A stretch of DNA of 64,000 nucleotides from Deltaproteobacteria bacterium. GTDB lineage: Bacteria > CG2-30-53-67. The notes beneath the pieces were generated by a model that saw only the letters and a list, made by a program, of their open reading frames with translations, did not search any database and was not told the origin of the DNA. Each line of letters opens with the position of its first letter. The stretch's first letter is position 1. The position numbers were made by a program, and so were the translations under genes. Below, piece by piece: positions 16,044-24,568 of the stretch. Where the stretch lies: assembly GCA_013151235.1 (NCBI GenBank), contig JAADIO010000002.1, forward strand, positions 1-64,000, in the 5' to 3' direction.

Positions 16044-17774
16044 ATGAAGACCATCGAAGCACTCAAGGGGATCCTGACCCGAATCGACGGTCGGGGATAC
16101 AAGGCGTACAAGGATCTGAAGGGGACCTACGATTTTGGGTTCTTCACCCTCCACATCGATCATGTCCAAGGCGACCCCTATGCCGCCCCGTCGCGCCTGC
16201 GGATCAAGGTTCCACAGGCGGAAGCCGGACTGCCCGCCCGTCATTTTGCAAACCGCTTCCGGCGGATCGGTCTCGAAGATTTTCTGACCCGCTCCTTTGC
16301 CGCCGCAATCCGGAAAATCGCCCGCGGGAGCCGGGGGATGGGCAAGAGCGGCTTGATCGCCATCGACTGCGGCAATCAGGAAGTGCTGGAACGAACCTCC
16401 ATGTTTGTTTCCTCCTCCGAGGTGGAAGCCCGTTTCGTGATGGGGCTCCCGGCACGAGGCCGGTCGATCCTCGGCCGGGAAGCGGCGGAGATGTTTCTTG
16501 AGGAGGTCCCGCAAATCGTGAGGCAGTCGCTCTTTCTGTCCCACCTTGATACCGGCCGGATGGCGCTCCATGTCGACGTTGTGGAAGATCATGCCGCCCT
16601 GCAGAAGACGCTCAAAGAAAGAAAACTCGTCGCCTTTATCGCGGACGGATCGACTCTCCCCCGCCGAAGCGGGATTGATCTCCGTCCACTGCAGGAAGGC
16701 GCCATTCCCTTTGCTTCTCCTCCGGCCTTCCGGACTGTTCTGAGCGCCCCGAACCGGGGAGAGATCACCGGCATGGGGATCCCCTGCGGGGTGACCCTGA
16801 TCGTGGGGGGCGGGTTCCATGGGAAATCGACGATCTTAAATGCCCTGAAATATTCTATCTTTCCCCATATCCCCGGCGACGGAAGAGAGTATGTCGTGAC
16901 TGACGCCACGGCCGTCAAGATCCGGGCCGAAGACGGCCGGAGCATCTCCGGTGTCGACATCTCTCCCTTCATTAACAACCTTCCCTACGGCAAGGAGACC
17001 GGATTTTTTACAACCATGAATGCCAGCGGCTCCACTTCCCAGGCGGCCAACATCATGGAGGCCCTGGAGATGGGGAGTCGGCTCCTGCTGATCGACGAGG
17101 ACACCTCGGCCACGAATTTCATGATCCGGGACCACCGGATGCAGTCCCTGGTCGCGAAGGAGAAGGAACCGATCACCCCCTTTGTCGATCAAATCCGGCC
17201 GCTCCGTGAAGACCTCGGCGTCTCAACGATTCTGGTCATGGGCGGATCGGGAGACTACCTGGACCAGGCCGACCGGGTTATCCTGATGGAAAGATACCGT
17301 CCCCTTGACGTTACGGACCGCGCCCGGGAGGTCGTCGAAAAGATCGCCACCCTGCGCCGACCGGAAGGGAGCGGAGGTTTCGGAAAAGTTATCGATCGCA
17401 GACCCCTGCCTGCCTCCTTTGATCCGAGCCGGGGAAGGCGGGAGGTCAGGATCGATGCCAAAGGTTTGCAGGAAATTCTCTTCGGCCGGGAGCGGATCGA
17501 TCTTTCCGCCGTGGAACAGTTGATGGAGATCTCCGAGACCCGGGCCGTCGGAGAGATCATCCACTATTTCGCGAAGACCTGTGTCTTGCGGGGAATGAAC
17601 CTGCGGGAAGGCTTGACCCTTGTCCTGCAGGAAATGAAGGAAAATGGCCTTGACCTCCTGTCCCCTTACAAGCTCGGCTGCTTTGCCATGCCCCGCATCT
17701 TTGAGGTCGCCGCGGCCGTCAACCGGATGCGTTCTCTGAAAATCTCCCGGGAAGGCGAAGAAGAATCAAGGTGA
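16044..17774 (+). CDS. predicted ATPase of the ABC class (PF09818 type)
   Basis: A 576-residue cytoplasmic protein of the ABC_ATPase family, which lacks membrane domains. N-terminal region (1-240) is family specific: IDGRGYKAYKDLKGTY and FYTLHID-like FGFFTLHIDHVQGDPYA. Walker A is IVGGGFHGKSTIL near 255-270; ASGSTSQAANIMEALEMG is the signature region, LLLIDEDTSATNFMIRD the Walker B with catalytic Glu, and VMGGSGDYLDQAD the switch. Function is unknown; such soluble ABC proteins usually act on nucleic acids or ribosomes. Start ATG 16044 has AAGGGG just upstream. It has its own promoter and no evident partner gene. Confidence 0.85.
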   Translation: MKTIEALKGILTRIDGRGYKAYKDLKGTYDFGFFTLHIDHVQGDPYAAPSRLRIKVPQAEAGLPARHFANRFRRIGLEDFLTRSFAAAIRKIARGSRGMGKSGLIAIDCGNQEVLERTSMFVSSSEVEARFVMGLPARGRSILGREAAEMFLEEVPQIVRQSLFLSHLDTGRMALHVDVVEDHAALQKTLKERKLVAFIADGSTLPRRSGIDLRPLQEGAIPFASPPAFRTVLSAPNRGEITGMGIPCGVTLIVGGGFHGKSTILNALKYSIFPHIPGDGREYVVTDATAVKIRAEDGRSISGVDISPFINNLPYGKETGFFTTMNASGSTSQAANIMEALEMGSRLLLIDEDTSATNFMIRDHRMQSLVAKEKEPITPFVDQIRPLREDLGVSTILVMGGSGDYLDQADRVILMERYRPLDVTDRAREVVEKIATLRRPEGSGGFGKVIDRRPLPASFDPSRGRREVRIDAKGLQEILFGRERIDLSAVEQLMEISETRAVGEIIHYFAKTCVLRGMNLREGLTLVLQEMKENGLDLLSPYKLGCFAMPRIFEVAAAVNRMRSLKISREGEEESR

Positions 17775-17781
17775 ATAAAAC

Positions 17782-17810
17782 TTGACATTAAAAAGTGGAA
17801 TTGCTAACAT
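17782..17810 (+). promoter_or_regulatory. sigma-70-type promoter of the DksA/TraR-like gene
   Basis: TTGACA at 17782-17787, 17-base spacer, TAACAT at 17805-17810; start near 17817, about 50 bases before ATG 17869. Confidence 0.65.
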
Positions 17811-17868
17811 TTAGGAATTCAATTCCTCCTGCATCAGGAACCGTTGTTAACCGGGAGACGAGGCGCAG

Positions 17869-18258
17869 ATGGCTCCAAAGAATGGATCGGCAAAACAGAA
17901 GAAAACATTCGAGAAGATCAAGAAAGGTCTTGTCCGGAAGAAGCAGTTGATTCTGGAAGGGGCAAACGAGGCGATCACCAGCCAGCTCGTTAAAGAGAAG
18001 GAGAATCTTCCCGAATTAGGAGATCAGGCCTCGGCCGAAATCGATAACAACTTTCTTCTTCGCCTGAAAGGTCGTGAAAAGAAACTTCTGGCCAAGATCG
18101 ATCAGGCACTGGAACGGATCGATAACGGGACCTTCGGGATCTGTGAGGAATGCGGGCAGGCGATCGGATTGAAACGGCTTGAGGCCCGGCCCGTCACCAC
18201 CATGTGTATCGAATGCAAAACGGATCAGGAAGAAAAGGAAAAGATCAAAAAGACCTGA
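17869..18258 (+). CDS. DksA/TraR-type C4 zinc-finger protein
   Basis: A 129-residue protein: basic N-terminus (1-30), a two-helix coiled coil (about 30-88) and a C-terminal C4 zinc finger CEECGQAIGLKRLEARP with CIECK. The coiled-coil tip carries GDQASAEID, matching the DxxDxAxxE-like tip by which DksA enters the RNA polymerase secondary channel. Such proteins tune transcription start, often with ppGpp. The length is shorter than E. coli DksA (151) and nearer to the deltaproteobacterial DksA-like group. Single gene with its own consensus promoter; the next gene is convergent. Confidence 0.88.
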   Translation: MAPKNGSAKQKKTFEKIKKGLVRKKQLILEGANEAITSQLVKEKENLPELGDQASAEIDNNFLLRLKGREKKLLAKIDQALERIDNGTFGICEECGQAIGLKRLEARPVTTMCIECKTDQEEKEKIKKT

Positions 18259-18286
18259 CCGCCCCCCTCATCCCATAGGCTGTTGC

Positions 18287-19057
18287 TTAAGGCAGTTTTT
18301 GCGCCGCCAGGGCCGCTCCCAGCGCCCCGACAATCTGGGGCATCTCCGGAACCTGCAGGGAAACCTTCAGGCCGGCCTCCAGTGCCTGTACCACCCCCCG
18401 GTTGTTTGCCACACCGCCGGTCATGATCACAGGCGGGACAGCAGCAATCCGCTTGAAAAGTGCCACCGTACGTTCTGCTACCGATGTCTGAAGACCGCAG
18501 ACGATCTCTTCTACGGCCCTTCCTTCGGCCAGAAGGGAGATCACCTCCGATTCCGCAAAGACGGTACAAAGATTGCTGATAACCGCCGCCCGGCCGGGAT
18601 CGTGGGAGACCGCACCAAGTTCACGAAGATCCATCTCCAGGACCTTCGCCATCACCTCCAAGAACCGGCCCGTCCCCGCCGCACAGCGGTCGTTCATGGC
18701 GAAATCGACAACATGACCGGCCTCGTCGATCCGGATCACCTTGCTGTCCTGCCCCCCGATATCAATCACCGTCCGGGTCTCCGGAAAAAGATGAAAGGCT
18801 CCCCGGGCATGGCAGGTGATCTCCGTAATTCGGGCGGTGGCCGGGGAGACCTGTTTTCTTCCATAGCCTGTTGCCGTAACGGCGGTTAGGGACGCCCGTC
18901 CGAGCTTTCCCTTTTTCAGGGCGATCTTCAAAGCCGCTTCCGCCGCCCGGCCCCCGCTCACCCCGGTATCAACAATCCCGTAGGCATATAAACGTCCATG
19001 CGATAAAATCACGGCCTCGGTCGACCTTGATCCCACGTCAATGCCGGCATAAAACAT
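18287..19057 (-). CDS. acyl-CoA dehydratase activase (BcrAD/BadFG, HgdC-like)
   Basis: A 256-residue ASKHA-fold ATPase of the kind that injects a low-potential electron into 2-hydroxyacyl-CoA dehydratases or benzoyl-CoA reductases. AGIDVGSRSTEAVIL is the phosphate-1 loop, VIDIGGQDSKVI the phosphate-2 loop, and TGGVANNRGVVQALE the adenosine motif. The two cysteines that hold the 4Fe-4S cluster between subunits appear in NDRCAAGTGRFLE and NLCTVFAESEVISL. No dehydratase or reductase subunits are adjacent, so its client is unknown. It has its own promoter on the minus strand. The oxygen-sensitive chemistry fits a strict anaerobe. Confidence 0.88.
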   Translation of the reverse strand: MFYAGIDVGSRSTEAVILSHGRLYAYGIVDTGVSGGRAAEAALKIALKKGKLGRASLTAVTATGYGRKQVSPATARITEITCHARGAFHLFPETRTVIDIGGQDSKVIRIDEAGHVVDFAMNDRCAAGTGRFLEVMAKVLEMDLRELGAVSHDPGRAAVISNLCTVFAESEVISLLAEGRAVEEIVCGLQTSVAERTVALFKRIAAVPPVIMTGGVANNRGVVQALEAGLKVSLQVPEMPQIVGALGAALAAQKLP

Positions 19058-19089
19058 ATAACATCCTGATTTTGTTATAGAATTTTGTA

Positions 19090-19118
19090 ATCATAACATT
19101 CGAACGTATACTTTGCAA
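19090..19118 (-). promoter_or_regulatory. sigma-70-type promoter of the activase gene
   Basis: Minus strand TTGCAA (19118-19113), 17-base spacer, TATGAT (19095-19090), about 33 bases before ATG 19057. Confidence 0.5.
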
Positions 19119-19146
19119 GACTTTCATGGCCCCCATTCGCTTTGCC

Positions 19147-19176
19147 TTGACACATTTTCCATAACTGGGCTATACT
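19147..19176 (+). promoter_or_regulatory. sigma-70-type promoter of the HAMP protein
   Basis: TTGACA at 19147-19152, 18-base spacer, TATACT at 19171-19176; divergent from the activase promoter. Confidence 0.6.
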
Positions 19177-19206
19177 GAAAGAAATAAGGTTATAGGTATT
19201 GTTTTC

Positions 19207-19764
19207 ATGGAAAAGGCCCACCTGAAAAAACAGCGTTATTTCATTGAAAGGGATCTTTTCTTTCAAACACTGACGCTTCTGCTCACGGTCCTGTTAGGCG
19301 GATTCCTTCTGTTGCTCCTTTCCAAGACGATCAGCGGCTATGTCGACTCCTCCATTCTTTTTTTAATGCTCTTTGCCGGCTATTTCCTCCTGATTATCTT
19401 CTTTTCCTGGTCCCTGTCGCGTAAATTCATCGGCCCGTTCAGCCGTCTGAAGGCGAACATGAAGGATATCTCCCAGGGAGATTTTACGCTCCGCCTCATG
19501 GTCCGGAAAGGAGATGACGTTCGGATTACGCACTTTGTCGAAGAGGCCAATCGCATGGTCATTTCATTCAATAATGCTATTGAAAAGATCAAGGACCCCT
19601 GCACGGAGCTAGACGCCCTTGCCGTTCAGATGATTCGGAAGCTTAAAACCGATAACGACATTCCGAAAGCGGAATGCCTGGAATTACTCCAGTCCCTGCA
19701 GGAACGGACAGCCGTCATCAAGGAGTCTGTCGGACGTTTCAAAACAGGCAAACGCTCGCTTTAG
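19207..19764 (+). CDS. two-helix membrane protein with a HAMP domain and no output domain
   Basis: A 185-residue inner-membrane protein. A short cytoplasmic lead (1-20) precedes two hydrophobic helices (about 22-42 and 50-69) with only a few residues between them, so there is almost no periplasmic sensor. A HAMP linker follows (SRKFIGPFSRLKANMKDISQGDFTLRL, quoted as FIGPFSRLKANM and DISQGDFTLRL), then about 65 residues of helix without kinase, methyl-accepting or cyclase domain. Similar short HAMP proteins are known in Deltaproteobacteria without a defined role; it may modulate a partner receptor through HAMP pairing. glnE follows with its own promoter. Confidence 0.75.
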   Translation: MEKAHLKKQRYFIERDLFFQTLTLLLTVLLGGFLLLLLSKTISGYVDSSILFLMLFAGYFLLIIFFSWSLSRKFIGPFSRLKANMKDISQGDFTLRLMVRKGDDVRITHFVEEANRMVISFNNAIEKIKDPCTELDALAVQMIRKLKTDNDIPKAECLELLQSLQERTAVIKESVGRFKTGKRSL

Positions 19765-19816
19765 ACCCTCCCGAATGATTCGTCCCGGATCTTTTCTTAT
19801 CCCTTTTCAATCGATT

Positions 19817-19845
19817 TTGACAATCACTGCCATTTCGGATATTCT
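19817..19845 (+). promoter_or_regulatory. sigma-70-type promoter of glnE
   Basis: TTGACA at 19817-19822, 17-base spacer, TATTCT at 19840-19845, about 60 bases before ATG 19906. Confidence 0.6.
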
Positions 19846-19905
19846 GCCGGTATCATTAGATGGACGGCGGACAACGCTTCCCATCCCTCTACCCGGCAGG
19901 CCGGC

Positions 19906-22900
19906 ATGGGCACAATCAAACATTTCCTTCAGGAAGGTCCCTCCCGGAAAAGATTCGAGGCCTTTCTCGCTCCTTTTCGCCTGCGGGGGACCCCTTCGGT
20001 TCGGAAAAACCTTGCTTCTTTACAGAAACTTTTAGCGCCCCACTGCGATCCGGAACGGTTTCTTTTGCGGGCCTTGCACTCCATCGGAGAAACGGCCGAC
20101 TCAGAACAGGCGCTCAATCAACTGGAACGTTTTTTCCACGCCCTCGACGATCCGGCAACGGTTCTCCCGCTGCTGACCGAAGGGCGCCCCGCACTCCATA
20201 CCCTTTGCACCCTCTTCGGCGCCAGCCCTTACCTTTCCGGGATCCTGATCCAGGAGCCCTCTCTTTTTGCCTGGTTGATGCAGGAGCGAATCTGGAGCGG
20301 TTCCGTCGATCGTGAGGCGCTGTTGGAAGAGATTCTCATGGCCTGCACCGAAATTGAACAAATCGAAGAGGCCTATCCGATCCTGCGACGGGTCAAACAA
20401 CGGGAGATCCTCCGGATCGGCGCAAAAGACCTGACGGGCTTTGCCGGGATTACCGAAACCATGGAAGGGTTGACGGCCCTCGCCGAGGCCTCCCTGGAGG
20501 CGGCCCGGCAGGTGGCGGACCGTTTCCTTAAAAAACGGTTCGGCACCCCGCAGATCATCGACCCGGACGGCAACCCGGGGGAATGCCCCTTTGCCATACT
20601 CGGGATGGGGAAACTCGGGGGGGAGGAACTGAATTTCAGCTCCGATATCGATCTCCTCTATCTGTACGAATCGGATCAGGGGGAGACAACGGGGATTCCC
20701 GACACCTCGGGGAGGGTTCAGGGAAAGATCGAGAACCATCTCTATTTCGCCCGTCTCTGTGAACGGATCACCGACATGATCCAGGCGAATACGGAAGATG
20801 GTTTTGTCTTCCGAGTCGATCTCCGTCTCCGGCCGGAAGGAGGCCAGGGCCCGGTCGCTTCCTCTCTGAGAAGCTACGAACTCTATTACGAATCCTTCGG
20901 GCAGACCTGGGAGCGGGCAGCCCACCTCAAGTGCCGGCCCGTCGCCGGCGATCTCGCCCTCGGGCGGAAGATGATCCGGCTTCTGCGCCCCTTCGTCTAC
21001 CGGAAATATCTCGACGACGGGGCTATTGCCGAAATACGGGAAATGAAGGGACGGATCCTGCAAAAACTCGCCCGGGGGCGTGCCCGGGAATTCAACGTTA
21101 AGCTCGGTCCGGGGGGGATCCGGTCAATCGAGTTTCTGATCCAGTCCCTGCAGCTTCTCTTCGGCGGAAAGATCCACTGGGTCCGGGAGCACAACTCACT
21201 GCGGGCCCTGCACCGTCTCTGCGACAAGGAGATCATTACCTATGACGATTATGCCGTTCTCTCCAAGGCCTACCTTTTTCTGCGGGACGTGGAACACAAA
21301 CTGCAAATCGAACACCAGCTTCAGACCCAGACGCTTCCGAAAGACCCCGCCGCTCTCGATTGTTTGGCATATCGCTGCGGTCTGAGCGGTGGCCGCGAAC
21401 TGATGGAAGAACTTTCGACCCACACCGCCCGAGTGGAAGCCCTCTTTGAAGAACTCTTTCGGCAAGAGGAGGAAGGAACGGAAAGTATCTCCCCTCTTCC
21501 GGCCATTGCCTCGGGGATTGCTGAGGGTGACGAGGCGGCTCGGGAGCTTGCGCACCTCGGCTTTGCCGATCCCCGGCGGGCGTTAAAGAATATTGAGATC
21601 CTCCGGGAGGGTCCTCCCTATCATCACAACTCCTCCCGTTGTCGTGCCGCCTTCCTTCAGCTCGCTCCCGCCCTGCTCCGGGAGGCCGGCACCTCACCCG
21701 ATCCCGACATGGCCCTAAACCACCTGGAGCGCTTTGCCTCGGGCTACCAGGCACGGGAAACCTTCTATGCGATCCTTGGGAAAAATTCCGAAGCCCTGCA
21801 CCGAATCATCGCTCTCTTCAGCATCAGCAGCTATCTTTCAAACCTGCTGATCCGTCATCCCGGAGCCATGGAGATCCTCCTCGGGGGCGACCTCCTGGAG
21901 CAGTGTGTCCTGAAGGATTCCTACTACCGGAGGATCATGGAAGAGGTGAAGCGCTCTTTGCCCGGTGGTCCGGTTCTTGATCTGATCCGGCGGTTCAAAC
22001 ATCTCGAAGAATTAAAGATCGGCCTTCGGGATATCCTGAGCGAACCGGATCTCCTTCAGACGGCCCATTCCCTGAGTGGCCTCGCCGATGCCTCCCTGGA
22101 GGCGGCGTACACCCTTGCATTCGAGGAACTGACGAAGGTCTTCGGTCCTCCCCGGGCAGAGGGAGGAGAACCGGCGGAACTTGCGATCTTCGGGGTGGGA
22201 AAGCTCGGCTCGCAGGAGCTGATCTACGGAGGAGACCTCGATCTCCTCTTCGCCTACACTGCCGAAGGGGAGACGGAAGGACCCGAACGAATTACCAACC
22301 GAGACTTCTTTACCCGTCTCGCCAGCCGGATCGTTTCTCTCCTCTCCACCCTCACGGGGGAAGGGGCCGCCTACCGGATCGACCTGCGTCTTCGTCCCCT
22401 CGGGGAAAGCGGCCCCCTAGTACAGTCGCTGGAGGGGTACCGGGGCTACTTTCACCGGAGCCTGATGCCCTGGGAACGACAGGCCCTGACGCGTATCCGC
22501 TTCTGCGCCGGCGGCAACCGATGCGGAAGGGCACTGATCGACGTCATCGAAACGACCCTCTTCGACACCGCTCCCCTGCCGGATCTGGCCGAATCGGTCC
22601 GCACCATGCGAAAAAAGATCGAGGCCGAAAAAAGCACTTCACGGCGCCGGGAAATCCATTTCAAGACCGGGGCCGGCGGATTGATCGATATCGAATTTCT
22701 TGTTCAGTATCTGACGCTCCGCTATGGTCATACAATAAAGGAACTCCGATTTGCACCTCCGCTCTCTGTTCTGGAGGTCTGCCGGAACCGGAGTCTGATT
22801 GGAGAGACCGATTATCAAGGGCTCAGAAAGGGTTATCTCTTTCTCCGGCGCCTTGAGGGGAGAGCCCGCATCCTCCAGGACCGCCCCATCACTTCCCTCT

Positions 22901-23067
22901 CTTCCGATCCCGGTATGAACCGGGCACTGGCCCTCCGGATGGGCTATCCGGTCCGTGGAGAAGACCCGGGCACGGCCCTTCTCCGTGATCTGAAGATCAC
23001 GACACAAAGGACACGGAAGATTTTCGAACGGATCCTGAGCAACCAAAAAGCCCCCGGACTCACCTGA
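19906..23067 (+). CDS. glnE: bifunctional glutamine synthetase adenylyltransferase / adenylyl-removing enzyme
   Basis: A 1053-residue GlnE, about 100 residues longer than the E. coli enzyme. It has two nucleotidyltransferase halves. The N-terminal deadenylylase site is LGMGKLGGEELNFSSDIDLL near residue 240, and the C-terminal adenylylase site is GVGKLGSQELIYGGDLDLLF near 775; both keep the DxD pair. RVDLRLRPEGGQGP and RIDLRLRPLGESGP, the matching downstream strands, are also duplicated. It adds or removes AMP on glutamine synthetase in response to the PII protein. No glnA or glnB is nearby. The promoter lies 60 bases upstream; ATG 19906 has only a weak ribosome-binding site. Confidence 0.96.
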   Translation: MGTIKHFLQEGPSRKRFEAFLAPFRLRGTPSVRKNLASLQKLLAPHCDPERFLLRALHSIGETADSEQALNQLERFFHALDDPATVLPLLTEGRPALHTLCTLFGASPYLSGILIQEPSLFAWLMQERIWSGSVDREALLEEILMACTEIEQIEEAYPILRRVKQREILRIGAKDLTGFAGITETMEGLTALAEASLEAARQVADRFLKKRFGTPQIIDPDGNPGECPFAILGMGKLGGEELNFSSDIDLLYLYESDQGETTGIPDTSGRVQGKIENHLYFARLCERITDMIQANTEDGFVFRVDLRLRPEGGQGPVASSLRSYELYYESFGQTWERAAHLKCRPVAGDLALGRKMIRLLRPFVYRKYLDDGAIAEIREMKGRILQKLARGRAREFNVKLGPGGIRSIEFLIQSLQLLFGGKIHWVREHNSLRALHRLCDKEIITYDDYAVLSKAYLFLRDVEHKLQIEHQLQTQTLPKDPAALDCLAYRCGLSGGRELMEELSTHTARVEALFEELFRQEEEGTESISPLPAIASGIAEGDEAARELAHLGFADPRRALKNIEILREGPPYHHNSSRCRAAFLQLAPALLREAGTSPDPDMALNHLERFASGYQARETFYAILGKNSEALHRIIALFSISSYLSNLLIRHPGAMEILLGGDLLEQCVLKDSYYRRIMEEVKRSLPGGPVLDLIRRFKHLEELKIGLRDILSEPDLLQTAHSLSGLADASLEAAYTLAFEELTKVFGPPRAEGGEPAELAIFGVGKLGSQELIYGGDLDLLFAYTAEGETEGPERITNRDFFTRLASRIVSLLSTLTGEGAAYRIDLRLRPLGESGPLVQSLEGYRGYFHRSLMPWERQALTRIRFCAGGNRCGRALIDVIETTLFDTAPLPDLAESVRTMRKKIEAEKSTSRRREIHFKTGAGGLIDIEFLVQYLTLRYGHTIKELRFAPPLSVLEVCRNRSLIGETDYQGLRKGYLFLRRLEGRARILQDRPITSLSSDPGMNRALALRMGYPVRGEDPGTALLRDLKITTQRTRKIFERILSNQKAPGLT

Positions 23068-23163
23068 AAACAGAAATTCCCCCAAAAACAGCCATTCTGC
23101 AGGTCTACCTTTTTGAAAAGAAGAAGGAAGCTCGTTTTATAACGTATCCGGGAGGAGGTATCA

Positions 23164-23244
23164 ATGAAATATAGCGACGTTGTCGGTAGATTACGAGACC
23201 AAATTGCAAGATTTCCGGAGGAACTTTCATCTTTTTTGCCTTGA
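23164..23244 (+). pseudogene. transposase N-terminal remnant
   Basis: GGGAGGAGG seven or so bases upstream of ATG 23164 opens a frame of only 26 codons reading MKYSDVVGRLRDQIARFPEE and ending LSSFLP before a stop. The start resembles the N-terminus of a group of IS transposases (M.YS..I.R.R..I..F..EL) as recalled, not searched. The frame stops at the TTGACA box of the next promoter, as if the rest of the element had been deleted. No terminal repeats can be assigned. It could instead be a genuine small peptide, as the ribosome-binding site is very strong. Confidence 0.4.
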
Positions 23245-23269
23245 CATTGAATATCCCCTATGCTATCAA
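23241..23269 (+). promoter_or_regulatory. sigma-70-type promoter of the pucG-serA-purA group
   Basis: TTGACA at 23241-23246, 17-base spacer, TATCAA at 23264-23269; leaves a leader of about 100 bases before ATG 23380. I see no known riboswitch fold in that leader. Confidence 0.55.
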
Positions 23270-23379
23270 CAAAACTTTGTTTTGGAGTAACTGCTCAGGC
23301 CTCATCTCCTTTTTACCCGGTGTCTCATGCGGTTTGGCATCGGCGAATACTCAGCCAGCTTGCGGAGGAAGGATCTACC

Positions 23380-24528
23380 ATGAAAAAACGTTATCTCCTG
23401 GCCCCCGGGCCGACACCCGTACCGCCGGAAGCACTGTCGGCCATGTCGGAACCGATTATTCACCATCGCTCACCGGAATTTTCCGTGATTATGAAAGAGG
23501 TTCTTGAGGGGTTGAAGTGGCTCTTCCAGACGGACAACACGGTAATGCTCCTCACCGCATCGGGAACGGGCGGCATGGACGCCGCCGTGAGCAATTTCCT
23601 CTCCCCCGGTGATAAGGCGATCTGTGTGCGGGGTGGAAAATTCGGTGAACGCTGGGCCGAGATCTGCGAGGCCTACGGCATTACTCCCATCAACATCGAC
23701 GTCCCTTGGGGCGCCTCGGTCAAACCGGAGGCCATTGAAGAAGCCCTGGAAAGGGACCCTTCCATTAAGGCCGTTTATGTTCAGGCAAGCGAAACCTGTT
23801 CCGCCTCGGTCCATCCGATCAAAGAGATCGGAGAGATCGTTCGGAAGCACGACGACACAATTCTGGTCGTTGATGCCATTACGGCCATCGGCGTTATGGA
23901 CCTCCCTGTAGACGCCTGGGGCGTGGATATTTGCATCACCGGTTCACAGAAGGCCCTCATGCTCCCCCCCGGCACCGCGTTCATCAGTGTCAGCGACAAG
24001 GCCTGGGGATTCAATGAAACCGCAAAATGTCCTCGCTTCTACTTCAACCTGAAAAAGGAGCACGCCAAGGCCGAGGCGGGACAGACGAATTTCACCAGCC
24101 CCGTCGCCATGATCATCGGCCTGAAAAAAGTTCTGGAGATGATGCGGGCGGAGGGATTGCAGAACATCTTTGCCCGTCATGCCCGACTGGCGGACGCAAC
24201 CCGGACAGCGCTGAAAACATTGGGATTGGAACTACTGGCCACCGGCATCCCGAGCAATGCCGTCACCGGCGCTTATCTTCCGGACGGGATCGACGGCGGC
24301 GCATTCAACAAGAAACTCCGTGAAGAATACGGCGTCACCATAGCCGGAGGCCAGGCACAACTCAAGGGAAAGATCTTTCGCGTCGCCCATCTCGGCTATG
24401 CCGATACGATGGACGTCATCACCGCCATCGCGGCCATTGAGCGGGGGCTCCATGCCTTCGGGTATGATTTCGAACTCGGTTCCGGTGTACGGACAGCGGA
24501 AGAAGTCCTTTACGGGAAAACGCAATAG
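23380..24528 (+). CDS. serine/alanine-glyoxylate class aminotransferase (PucG-like)
   Basis: A 382-residue class V aminotransferase. LLAPGPTPVPPEALSAMSEP is the typical N-terminus; TASGTGGMDAAVSN holds the cofactor ring, VVDAITAIGVMDLPVDAWG is the aspartate strand, and TGSQKALMLPPG carries the PLP lysine. Family members act on alanine/glyoxylate, serine/pyruvate or phosphoserine. Because serA follows 40 bases later, a role in serine synthesis (the SerC step or serine use) is likely, as no other serC is nearby. GGAGGAAGG precedes ATG 23380; longer in-frame starts back to 23260 would begin inside the promoter. Confidence 0.9.
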   Translation: MKKRYLLAPGPTPVPPEALSAMSEPIIHHRSPEFSVIMKEVLEGLKWLFQTDNTVMLLTASGTGGMDAAVSNFLSPGDKAICVRGGKFGERWAEICEAYGITPINIDVPWGASVKPEAIEEALERDPSIKAVYVQASETCSASVHPIKEIGEIVRKHDDTILVVDAITAIGVMDLPVDAWGVDICITGSQKALMLPPGTAFISVSDKAWGFNETAKCPRFYFNLKKEHAKAEAGQTNFTSPVAMIIGLKKVLEMMRAEGLQNIFARHARLADATRTALKTLGLELLATGIPSNAVTGAYLPDGIDGGAFNKKLREEYGVTIAGGQAQLKGKIFRVAHLGYADTMDVITAIAAIERGLHAFGYDFELGSGVRTAEEVLYGKTQ

Positions 24529-24568
24529 TCGATTCCAACATGCATGAAATTCAAAAAGGAAAAGGATA

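Noticed and set aside
19207-19764. Truncated methyl-accepting chemotaxis protein
   Set aside because: The frame ends cleanly with its own promoter and no signalling-domain remnant is visible downstream before glnE.
23276-23379. Possible riboswitch in the leader of the PucG-like gene
   Set aside because: No conserved core of a known riboswitch class could be recognised by eye.
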